Source: Pachyseris speciosa (Eukaryota; Cnidaria; Anthozoa; Scleractinia; Pachyseridae). Taken from it: 64,000 nucleotides of DNA. Below are positions 19,467 to 27,256 of the stretch, in pieces. A program made the translations under genes and the position numbers. The notes beneath the pieces are model-generated. The model was not told where the DNA came from, made no database searches, and saw nothing but the letters and a program-made list of their open reading frames with translations. Numbering within the stretch: position 1 is the first letter of the stretch; every line of letters begins with the position of its first letter. The DNA lies in contig JAEMWC010000348.1 of the NCBI GenBank assembly GCA_016490735.1, positions 62,001 to 126,000 of the forward strand, read 5' to 3'.

Positions 19467-20410
19467 ATGGAGGATTCTACGTGACCTTGCCCAGTCACCG
19501 AACTCCCGAGTTCCCCAACCACAACCCTCGTTGTTCAAGGTGCGATTGCCGCATCTGTTGGACTTTCCCGCATCACGCTGCCTTGCCCCTAACTGAATAT
19601 CACCCCCTGGAGTTGAACGTGACCAATCACGCGGCCGTTTTGGCCTCGGTGCCCATTCGTTTGGCCAATGGTAGAAATATCAACAGGTCAATCGAAGTGA
19701 GGATGAGCGAGCAAAAGGCGGGGCACGATCGGTGAAGTTTCGGAATGGCGTGGACTATTTCAAGAGTCTATTGGGTCTCTGGGATTCCAAGTTCACGCAG
19801 ACACTCAACAGGATGACCAGATCACCGGATGGATCAAGTTCAGTTGGCAGGGAGAGGACGAATTATTGATGGATGGTATGTCGGGAACGGGCGTAGACTT
19901 CAACTTGCATTGGTACGAGCTCATGGGTTGGATCAAACGCGTGAAGGGAAGCGGAGGACAGCCGGACACGTTCGAGGTGGGACCCCAAGCCATTCCCACG
20001 GTCAGAGAGACGAGTGCCAACGGGTTGAACCTGAGCAATGATGTCTACATGGGTGGCGACGAGTTCATTGCCCTCCAAAACAAACGGAACGGACAGGAAA
20101 TGATCACGTTTTCGTCCAAAGTCAAGTGGCGCTTCATCAGCATCAATGACATGTTCGAACGCGTGGCGGGCTCTCGATCGCGCACCATGTTGGTCTATTG
20201 CAATGCGGGGGACAGCGTCATAGTGGGTGGCAGAAGAGTGGATTTGTTTCAGGACGTCCGATACGTCAGTGGTCAATCGTCCTCGTTTTTCGAATCGCAG
20301 CACGAACGGTTTCATCCCGAGCGTCAACGCACCTTGGAAGTCATCGAAATGGGCGTGACGGAAGTCAATGGCCAACACGTGAACTTCCCCCCAGTATCTC
20401 AATCCAGTGA
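19467..20410 (+). pseudogene. penton-like minor capsid protein 2, degenerate tandem copy
   Basis: It opens with GGFYVTLPSHRTPEFPNH, the same start pattern as the preceding gene, but the frame is lost directly after the ATG and again around 19,735-19,866. From 19,866 it is open: a middle domain, MLVYCNAGDSVIVGGRRVDL and RQRTLEVIEMGVTEVNGQHV, colinear with penton-like protein 1. The two genes are a tandem duplication with low protein identity. Such proteins occupy capsid vertices. Confidence 0.65.
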
Positions 20411-21199
20411 CGTTTGGTTTTCAAGCGAGAGGTATAAACCCGTTGGTAGTCGCGCAGGTCCGTCAAAAGAGAACACGAAGGGCGGTAGTCTGACGTGTTA
20501 TTCTGCGCCGGGGATGGACGGTGGTGCTTTGACGCGTTACTTTCCGCCCAAGATGAACGGCGATGGCCTGCAAGACACGCTGTTGGAGGTTGGACGTCCG
20601 GCGGTGGCCGTAGGGTTGCAAGCCTTGGCCAAACGCGTCCGAACAACCACCCAAGGCACGGCGCCAGCAGCACGCCCAAGAGCCAGGACGCGACAACCCG
20701 CTGCCGGGCGGTGGTGCCCGTAGCCGTAACCCCCGTGGCTGCTGCTGCCGTGGCCCCATGGCCACGGCTCCCATGGTGGCACCCGTGGCTGCCCAGTGGC
20801 CATGGCATCGCCGGCACCTCGCTTGGCCATGGGCAGACGTCGAGTGCAAGCGGCTCCAGTGGGCATACCGTTGGCCACGGCACCCGTGGCTAACAGCGTC
20901 CCCATGCAAGTGCCATAGCAGCCGCACCAGTACCCATGGTGGCCGTGCCGGCAGCTACCCGACGTCGCAAGAGAACGACAGTGACGGTCGATGGCAGGCG
21001 GTGCTCTGGGTGGCAAGCATAAAAGGAAACGGATGAGGAAGGACATTTTCAATATGATACCATGATTTGGGCCACGCGATCGATTTCCGCGCTACAGCCG
21101 GGCCTTGAAAGGCTTCGGCGGTGGCGGTCAAGTTGGCGGATTCTTGGGTCCCATCGTGCAAACGCCCTTGGGGTTGACGTTACAGAAGCAGAGTAAATA
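20411..21199 (+). pseudogene. pVI/core-like minor capsid region, Ala/Pro/Val-rich, basic tail
   Basis: The first part carries DGGALTRYFPPKMNGDGLQD and GRPAVAVGLQALAKRVRT, the GG.L.RY..P...G.GL style of a small Polinton minor capsid protein often compared with adenovirus pVI. It is followed by a low-complexity stretch (about 20,700-20,940) rich in Ala, Pro and Val codons, a basic RRRKRTT segment, and a Gly-rich hydrophobic end (GFGGGGQVGGFLGPIVQ). At least two frameshifts separate the parts, and more than one gene may be involved. AATAAA at 21,195. Confidence 0.45.
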
Positions 21200-21247
21200 A
21201 AACGTGGGGATCGAGGCGTCGAGCACACAGACGCAGAAGACGAGCAG

Positions 21248-22631
21248 ATGAGCGCCTCACTGACGTATTCACGTTGCCGGCCTCCGACGTGTCCATCCAG
21301 GGCTATCGGATGACACCTACGAGCCGGTGTCCTCGGCATCACGCCCATGGAATTCAAGATAGGGGCCTGGAGGAATACGTGGATCTGTCTCGCAGTTACA
21401 TAAAACTTCGAGTCAAATTGGTGACAGAGGGCGCCACCAACGTGGGGTTTTTCGCCTACGGACAGGGCACTAAAGGAGCCAACAACATTTCTGGCGACGA
21501 TTACACCAAGTACACCTACCCCGTCAACAACTTTGGTCACACCATTATTCGTCAAGCCAACCTGCGATTCAACGGCACCTTGCTGAGCCCCCAGATGGAC
21601 GCTTACGCTTACAAAGCCTACTTGGAGACGCTGTTGAATTACACGCCAGCGGAAGGAGAAACCTTGTTGGCTCCACAGGGCTGGGTGAACTTTGTGAACG
21701 TGCCGGCCATTATAGACCAACAAAGTCCTACCGATGATTGACCCAAGGGAACGGGCTGGACCACTGGCACCAACAACAAGATCAAGGAATTGGGAGGAAA
21801 GTTCATAAACTCCAATGAAGTCGATTTGATCATAAGACCTCATCTGGAAGCCTTCTACACGGGACGCATCTTGGTACCGGGCATCGAAATCATATTGCAG
21901 TTGTACTTCAATTCCCCGGACTTCTTTCTGTACGGTACCACCTTGGCTGCCAAGCCAAAAGTGGTGCTGACGCCCGAGAGCATCGATGCCAAGTTCTATG
22001 CGTGTCGCTTGGCCTTGAACCCCACCGTGTACACCCAACTCAAACGCAAGCAAACCAAGATTGTGGCTTATCCCACCATACGCACGGACGTGCGCACCTT
22101 TACCTTCGATGGCAAGACCACGCGCTTCGAAGAAAGAGAATCTTCCAAAACCGGGTACCCGATCGCATGGTGGTGGGATTGGTGCAGAGCGAAGCCTACA
22201 ACGGGACCATCAATTACTACCCCTTTTCCTTCCAAAAATTTGGAGTCACTCGCATCAGACAGATTGTGCGAGACGAGGAATATCCCTACGAAACCCTGGA
22301 ACTCAACCAGAGTGATAACCTGAAAGACTGGGCCGGGTACTTTCGGTTCCTGCAAGCCACCAGACCTATGGTCAAAAGCACGGATTGCATGGTGAAACCT
22401 GGAGATTGGGGACACGAAGCCAACTGCACGCTGTTCGCTTGGAACAACGTCCCCAGCGGCAATGCGGACATGGCCCTGATGACTCCCCGCCAAGCCGGCG
22501 ACGTCAAATTGGAGATCATCTTTGGAGCGGCTCCCAACAAGAACATCACGGTGGTGGTCTGGGGCGAATTCGAAAACGTCATCGAAATCGATGACAACGG
22601 AGCCGTGCAGTATAACATTCACGATGTGTGA
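21248..22631 (+). pseudogene. double jelly-roll major capsid protein (hexon-like), broken
   Basis: Adintovirus-type MCP features: YVDLSRSYIKLRVKLV, YPVNNFGHTIIRQANLRFNG, YAYKAYLETLLNYTP, FNVPA-like strands, then IIRPHLEAFYTGRILVPG and a C-terminal segment with MALMTPRQAGDVKLEIIFG. Breaks: frameshifts in the first about 120 bases, an in-frame TGA at 21,739-21,741, and a frameshift near 22,140-22,165. The protein would form the trimeric capsomer of an icosahedral particle. It ends beside the protease start. Confidence 0.85.
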
Positions 22632-22651
22632 GGTGGACGTTCAGTCTTAGC

Positions 22652-23347
22652 ATGGAACTGGTAGTGCTCAGCGATTGCGTGTTGAGAGGCTTGGCCACTT
22701 CGGAAGCTCTATTGAAGCGCGTGTTTGTGGGCGTCTTTCCCGAAAACCGGTTGCCACCTCAACTCACCAAGACTTTCCGCGCGGCCTACATCGTCAACAC
22801 GGACCCCGAAGGAGAACCGGGCAAACACTGGTTGGCCTTCTGGACCGAGGGACCGATTTGCGAAGTTCTTGACAGTTACGGTCTACCCCTGGACACGTAC
22901 GGCGTGCCTCACCTGTTGGCATGGATTCGCAAGCATTGGCAACACGCTCGACGCAGCGATCGCCCCCTGCAAGCCATGGACAGTCGGGCCTGCGGTCATT
23001 ATGTCCTGTTGTACTTGAAATACAAAGTGCGCGGTCGCACGTTGGAGAACTTTTTGCAAGACTTTGATAAAAGTGATTTTGTCAAAAACGATCACGAGGT
23101 CGAACGGCGTCTGCGCACGCTGATCGGCGACCAACTCCCCTCCGACCAGGTGGATGGTCCGTGGACTCAATGTTGTGTGACCCAATATATAAGGGGCTGT
23201 GCACCCACAGTGGGGCATGGACGGGCCGACGAAAGAGTGTTCTTCTTCCCGGGCGCGGGTGTACGCATTGGTTGCTCTTTCAGCCTTTGCCCGTTCACCC
23301 TTTTGGACCTCCCACAAAGATGGGATGCCGGGATCCCCAGGCTATAA
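22652..23347 (+). CDS. adenain-like cysteine protease
   Basis: The start is MELVVLSDCVLRG, 231 residues. Catalytic layout of adenovirus-type maturation proteases: H59 in GKHWLAFW, D74 in EVLDSYG, Q107 in RPLQAMDS and C114 in SRACGHYVLLYL. The conserved core ends near residue 165 (HEVERRLRTLIG); the last about 65 residues look like unconserved read-through. It would cleave capsid and core precursors during maturation. Candidate substrates are the neighbouring QRGG proteins. Intact in the conserved part. Confidence 0.85.
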   Translation: MELVVLSDCVLRGLATSEALLKRVFVGVFPENRLPPQLTKTFRAAYIVNTDPEGEPGKHWLAFWTEGPICEVLDSYGLPLDTYGVPHLLAWIRKHWQHARRSDRPLQAMDSRACGHYVLLYLKYKVRGRTLENFLQDFDKSDFVKNDHEVERRLRTLIGDQLPSDQVDGPWTQCCVTQYIRGCAPTVGHGRADERVFFFPGAGVRIGCSFSLCPFTLLDLPQRWDAGIPRL

Positions 23348-23506
23348 GAAGGAACGGTTCGCTACTTCAGGGTTGTGGTCATGGGAGACAACTGGCGCTT
23401 GGCTCTCCTCCATGGTGGGGATTGTCTCGAGTCCGTTTCTCTGACACATTCTTTTCTTTTCAGACCCTATAAAATCGCGCGGTCTACCCCATCCCAACTT
23501 CATACC

Positions 23507-23695
23507 ATGGTGCAGCGCAGGAAACGTCGGCGTGTGAGATGCCGCAGGAGACAACGAGGGGGTATCGTGTCCTCCATCTTCTCCAAAGCCGCCTTAGCCG
23601 GTTTGCAATTGGGACGGAGTAGAAAGTACCGTCGCCAGGGCGCTTTTGGTGCCACGGGATCGCATAATCGCCGAGCCGCCCAGTGGGAGGTCTGA
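23507..23695 (+). CDS. small basic core-like protein 1 with QRGG motif
   Basis: 62 residues starting MVQRRKRRRVRCRRRQRGGI, with a TATAAAA box about 38 bp upstream. The N-terminus is almost all Arg/Lys and ends in QRGGI, followed by a short amphipathic segment (VSSIFSKAALAGLQLG) and a second basic patch. This resembles adenovirus core peptides that are trimmed at a GG site. Confidence 0.6.
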   Translation: MVQRRKRRRVRCRRRQRGGIVSSIFSKAALAGLQLGRSRKYRRQGAFGATGSHNRRAAQWEV

Positions 23696-23735
23696 GGTAT
23701 AAAACCCAGTGAGTCAGGCGCGTTTTCTGAGCAGT

Positions 23736-23936
23736 ATGGTCAAACCTCGACGCACTCGCAAACAACGAGGGGGCATCATACCCCTCTTGGCTTTGGCGCT
23801 GCCCGCCTTGGCTGCCATGGGCAAAGCCGCTGACCTGGGTGGCATCAGCTGCGCCGTGGGTTTCGGTACCAAACGTTTGTTGGAACACCAAAAGAAAAAA
23901 CGCCGCATGAGAAGGAGAGGTCGCATGAGTGTATAA
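23736..23936 (+). CDS. small basic/hydrophobic core-like protein 2 with QRGG motif
   Basis: 66 residues starting MVKPRRTRKQRGGIIPLLAL. A basic start and QRGG are followed by a hydrophobic stretch (IIPLLALALPALAAMG) long enough for a membrane-active helix, then KKKRRMRRRGR. A TATAAAA box lies at 23,698, about 38 bp upstream. Similar to adenovirus mu/pX-type peptides in layout. Confidence 0.6.
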   Translation: MVKPRRTRKQRGGIIPLLALALPALAAMGKAADLGGISCAVGFGTKRLLEHQKKKRRMRRRGRMSV

Positions 23937-23973
23937 AAACCGCTACGTCAAGGAAATTCGGGATCAGGTCAGT

Positions 23974-24237
23974 ATGGCTCGTAGACCCAAACGCCGGAGA
24001 CGCGCGCCCCGCCGCAAAACCTGCTTGACGCAACGAGGAGGGTTGGCAATCTCGACACCCTTGGCTCTGGCAGGGATGGCTATCTGGGCCAACGATTGTT
24101 ACGATCGAGGCTCCGTCGTCGTCGTTAAAAACGAGTTTCGCGCCACACACGCGCGACAATCATGTTTCGCGCTCCGTGCAGCATCTTGGTGGCCGGTCCA
24201 TCGAGTTCTGGCAAGACCGTCTTCACCAAACGACTAA
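23974..24237 (+). CDS. small basic core-like protein 3 with QRGG motif, C-terminus uncertain
   Basis: Starts MARRPKRRRRAPRRKTCLTQ followed by RGGLAIS and a hydrophobic segment (TPLALAGMAIWA). A TATAAAA box lies at 23,933. The frame runs 76 bases into the ATPase gene; the last about 25 residues are probably not native. Third member of the QRGG series. Confidence 0.5.
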   Translation: MARRPKRRRRAPRRKTCLTQRGGLAISTPLALAGMAIWANDCYDRGSVVVVKNEFRATHARQSCFALRAASWWPVHRVLARPSSPND

Positions 24238-24791
24238 TTGCAGCCAGGGACACGCTGTTCGAACCGCCGCCCAAGAAAGTGGTGTATTGTTATGACGTAT
24301 GGCAACCCGGGTACGATGACATGAAAGGGGTGACCTTTCACAAAGGTCTGCCCAGTCTGGCGGATTTGTCCAAGTATTTCACGTCCCAAGGTGGTTTGTT
24401 GGTGTTGGACGATTTGCAGGACGAAGGCTGTCGCGACAAGACTGTCTTAGATTTATTCACCAAACATTCGCACCATCGCAAGATTTCGGTCATCAACATT
24501 CTGCAGGACATCTTTCTGCCCGGTCCCTACGTCAAGACCATTTCGCGCAATGCGCATTACATCGTGGCCTTCAAGAACCCTCGCGACGTGACGGGCATGG
24601 GAGCCTTAGTCTCCCAAGCCTTTCCGGACAACGTCCACGAAGGCTTCAAATTGTTCCAGTGAGAGACCGGTCGACCCTACGGGTATTAAATGTTGGACCT
24701 GCACCCCGCCTCAGATGATTCTCAGCGTCTCTTCTGGAACATCTTACCCGACGAAGGCTTTACCCGCGTATTCGTGCCCGAGGATTCATGA
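24162..24791 (+). pseudogene. A32/FtsK-type packaging ATPase, two late in-frame stops
   Basis: Starts MFRAPCSILVAGPSSSGKTV with Walker A GPSSSGKT (12-19), Walker B LLVLDD (79-84) and the family segment KTISRNAHYIVAFKNPRD. In-frame TGA (after residue 166) and TAA (27 bases further on) interrupt a C-terminus that otherwise continues as MLDLHPASDDSQRLFWN to a final TGA that overlaps the next ATG as ATGA. The family pumps DNA into capsids. The stops make a full-length product unlikely. Confidence 0.8.
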
Positions 24792-25120
24792 GCAGCCGGA
24801 CACCCCATTTTCAAGCGCAATTGGCCCGAGAGAGGGCTCGACAAGAACGCCAAGCCTTGGGAGGACGCCAATTAGATTTGAGTCGAAGACTCGACCCCAA
24901 CAACGGTTCCTTCCTGCAACGTCAACCTCCTGGCGTGGGGACCCCTTCACCGCCGCCTCACGCTACTGTCATGGCCTCGACGAGACCGGGCACCGGTTCC
25001 AGCAGCACCTCCCCGGAGTTGGCCACCATCACTTTGCAGGACCTGCAAAGAGGCCTCCAAACAGACGTAGACCCCAATCAGCTTTTGAGGGAGATGTTTC
25101 CGACCAAGACAGTCCCATGA
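24788..25120 (+). CDS. conserved-start protein sharing a module with the 15.4-kb gene
   Basis: 110 residues starting MSSRTPHFQAQLARERARQE at an ATGA overlap with the ATPase frame. The N-terminus (ARERARQ..ALGGRQLDLSRRLD) parallels the start of the left-arm gene at 15,402-16,020. The rest is Ser/Pro-rich, then LQDLQRGLQTDVDPNQLLRE. No known domain. It may continue in other frames to 25,667. Confidence 0.45.
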   Translation: MSSRTPHFQAQLARERARQERQALGGRQLDLSRRLDPNNGSFLQRQPPGVGTPSPPPHATVMASTRPGTGSSSTSPELATITLQDLQRGLQTDVDPNQLLREMFPTKTVP

Positions 25121-25667
25121 GCACTCTCAGCACACCCGATCGACCGCGGATCGGTGCTTCACCGCCCGTTCGACCCACCGTAGGACCCATGATAACCAGC
25201 ACTCCACGTCGGACCGTCACCTCCACCATCACGCAACCCTCACCCACGGCGACGAGCACTCGCCCCACCGTCGGCGGTAAACAATCTCGCGTCCGACCCA
25301 CCGTGGGTTGCAAACAACCCAGGTCCCGAGGCCGAGGTGGCGTCCGGACCACTACCACCAGGACCCCCACCAGCACGGCCCGAGGCGGTCGTCAGGCTGC
25401 ACCGGGAGGCGGTGGAGCTGGTGGAGGATGCAGTGGCGGGGCGGTCGGGGTGGCCGGGGTGGTCGCAGTGGACGAGGCGCCGGGCGAGGCGTCGGACGTC
25501 GCCAAGATCAAGCCGAGTTGCGCCGTCGATTGGAAATGTTGCAGGAAGAAAATCATCAATGCACGGCCGGTCGTCACATTGCCGGGGTGACGCACACCAA
25601 TACCATCACCACCGTCTATAAAGACGGACGACCACCCGACGTCAGTCGAAATTCCTCCTCGAATTAA
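25121..25667 (+). pseudogene. low-complexity region with possible C-terminus of the preceding gene
   Basis: One frame carries four RPTVG units (RPTVGPMITSTPRR, RPTVGGKQS, RPTVGCKQP) encoded by a degenerate DNA repeat. Another frame is Gly/Arg-rich and then ELRRRLEMLQEENHQ and ITTVYKDGRPPDVSRNSSSN, which looks like a genuine protein end. Frame changes lie near 25,300. A TATAAAG motif lies at about 25,617. Confidence 0.35.
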
Positions 25668-25669
25668 CA

Positions 25670-25987
25670 TGGCCCCTCCGCGCATGCGTCGTCAACTGGG
25701 CTTCTTACGGTCCGGAGTTGAAAGGTCGCGAACAGTTGTGACACGCCAACGCCGGTCAAATCAATGCCAACAGCGAGATGGTCTTCAATGCCCTCAACGG
25801 ACGCGTGCCCCTAAATAAGGACGTGGTCCGACGTCTACGCCTGCACCGACGCACCCTGAGCAACTTGGCCAAACGCCAACATTCCTTGAAAAAGCGGCGT
25901 CAAATCGTCATGCGTCATAAAGGTCGAGGTTTTTGGCAAGTACTGAATTCAGTGCTGGATTGTTGCTGCGTTAGCAAGTCGTCATGA
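25670..25987 (+). pseudogene. conserved Polinton small basic protein, 5' part broken
   Basis: The recognisable part is MVFNALNGRVPLNKDVVRRL, then HRRTLSNLAKRQHSLKKRRQ and VMRHKGRGFW. This follows a pattern I know from many invertebrate Polintons: an N-terminal helix, LN.L.G..PL....K..L..HR..L..LA, a basic KKRR-type segment and a GGF-type end. A stop and frameshift precede 25,778. Function unknown, probably core or minor capsid. Confidence 0.5.
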
Positions 25988-26400
25988 GCGTCACGTTCGC
26001 CCAACGCCTAGTGGAGGCCAAACGCGAAGCGCAAGAGTGGAAAGAGACGGCCACGGAGTTGGAAGCCAAGTGCCAGGCCTTGGAAACGCGCCTCCAACAG
26101 GTGGAGACTCAGTTGCACGACTTACGGTATAAAATGGCTTGCGATGAATGTCGCCGGCAAATGGAATGCATAGTCAACGGGGGACCATGGAAGTGGCGTG
26201 GCGCACCTGTTGCGCATTCCTGTGAAAAACATGGCCACCAGTGCTTTTCAAACGCGTTTTCTGGTCAGTCCCCAAGAGATGCAAAACCTGGTGGAACATT
26301 ACAAGGGACGGTTGACCGAAAATGCGCAACTGGACAAAGCCGCCCGTTTGGCCGCCGAGAAACACGCCATGTTGACCTCCGAGCTGCCGGCCGGCATTAA
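25984..26400 (+). CDS. coiled-coil protein, 3' end uncertain
   Basis: Starts MSVTFAQRLVEAKREAQEWK with a continuous coiled-coil to about residue 50, then CDECRRQMEC. The last about 55 residues overlap the next gene in another frame and are doubtful. Its ATG overlaps the end of the preceding frame. Function unknown. Confidence 0.4.
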   Translation: MSVTFAQRLVEAKREAQEWKETATELEAKCQALETRLQQVETQLHDLRYKMACDECRRQMECIVNGGPWKWRGAPVAHSCEKHGHQCFSNAFSGQSPRDAKPGGTLQGTVDRKCATGQSRPFGRRETRHVDLRAAGRH

Positions 26401-26827
26401 GGTGGCCAGAATTCGTCCGGTGTCGAGGCAGTTGCGCACACTCACCCACCGCGTCCGCCAAGGCACCACCCTGACGGCCGCGGCCGTGCCTTTGGAAGAT
26501 GAAGAGGACGAGGGACTTGTCAGGGGACCTCTGGACACCATGCTCAAGACCTTACTAAGGGGGCAGACTCCGCGCCCTGCCACCAAAACGCCGTCTGTCA
26601 CTCCACGTGCCAGACCCATACCAGCCCCTCAACGTAAAAAATCTCCCCCCGAAGCCACCACACCCTTGGCCCAAGCGACAGCACGAGCGCAAAAACTCTT
26701 CCAAACCAGTCGAGAGTGGCGCAAGAAACGCGCCAACGAAGTCGAGCGCTTGAAACCATTGCCAGGTTGGGAAGATTGGCGCACTCGACCCGTCAGACGA
26801 AAATTGAATGAGCAAGACTTCTCGTAA
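26231..26827 (+). CDS. conserved Polinton protein, function unknown
   Basis: 198 residues starting MATSAFQTRFLVSPQEMQNL. The N-terminal domain (LVSPQEMQNLVEHYKGRLTE, then AARLAAEKHAML and RQLRTLTHRVRQ) is helical and resembles a conserved family of Polinton proteins. The second half is Pro/Lys-rich and ends with a basic segment (SREWRKKRANEVERLKPLPG). Intact. It sits between the coiled-coil gene and the PLA2-like gene; a scaffold role is possible but unproven. Confidence 0.5.
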   Translation: MATSAFQTRFLVSPQEMQNLVEHYKGRLTENAQLDKAARLAAEKHAMLTSELPAGIKVARIRPVSRQLRTLTHRVRQGTTLTAAAVPLEDEEDEGLVRGPLDTMLKTLLRGQTPRPATKTPSVTPRARPIPAPQRKKSPPEATTPLAQATARAQKLFQTSREWRKKRANEVERLKPLPGWEDWRTRPVRRKLNEQDFS

Positions 26828-26879
26828 AAGGCCGGAAAGGAGCCGCCTAAGCCAGCGTCTGCGTCGTCGCCGAGGGAGC

Positions 26880-27194
26880 ATGCGCGGCGGTCTATTGGAT
26901 GTTCAACATTGGTTGTACAAGACGGGCATCGAATTTCACTAGCCAGGCTACCATTACTTGGGGTCGGGGATGCGACTCAAGCGGCGCCTAGCGCAGCAGG
27001 ACCCAGGGGTCAATCGTTTGGACGCCCTGGCCAAGCAGCACGACTTGGATTACGACTGCGCCAAGACATTGAGGGACAAGTGGGACGCCGACAAGAAAAT
27101 GATCAAAGCCATCGAAGCCCTACCGGGGAGCCACACTTGGCCAGAGGCCATCGTCAAGAAAATACTACAAGCCAAAGTGTGTTTAAAATTGTAA
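26880..27194 (+). pseudogene. phospholipase A2-like protein with in-frame TAG
   Basis: Starts MRGGLLDVQHWLYKTGIEFH; an in-frame TAG (26,940-26,942) comes directly before PGYHYLGSGMRLKRRL. The Gly-rich calcium-loop-like segment, the KQHDLDYDCAK catalytic HD..Y motif and a lysine-rich helix match the parvovirus-type PLA2 domain. The RGGL start resembles the QRGG proteins. In parvoviruses this domain breaches endosomal membranes. Element B has a homologue. An alternative start at MRLKRRL would lose the Gly-rich loop. Confidence 0.7.
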
Positions 27195-27256
27195 CTTTTA
27201 TTTTCACATTAATGGTGGATTAAAAGTCATATCATTGACAATACCGTGTCCGTGGT
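27195..27256. terminator. convergent polyadenylation region
   Basis: The plus-strand structural block and the minus-strand polymerase end here, 60 bp apart. The minus strand reads AATAAA at about 27,200 and the plus strand has ATTAAA at about 27,221. This is the switch point of transcription in element A. Confidence 0.5.

Noticed and set aside
20365..21052. Gly/His/Trp-rich minus-strand frames
   Set aside because: They are antisense to the Ala/Pro/Val-rich segment of the minor capsid region and have no support.
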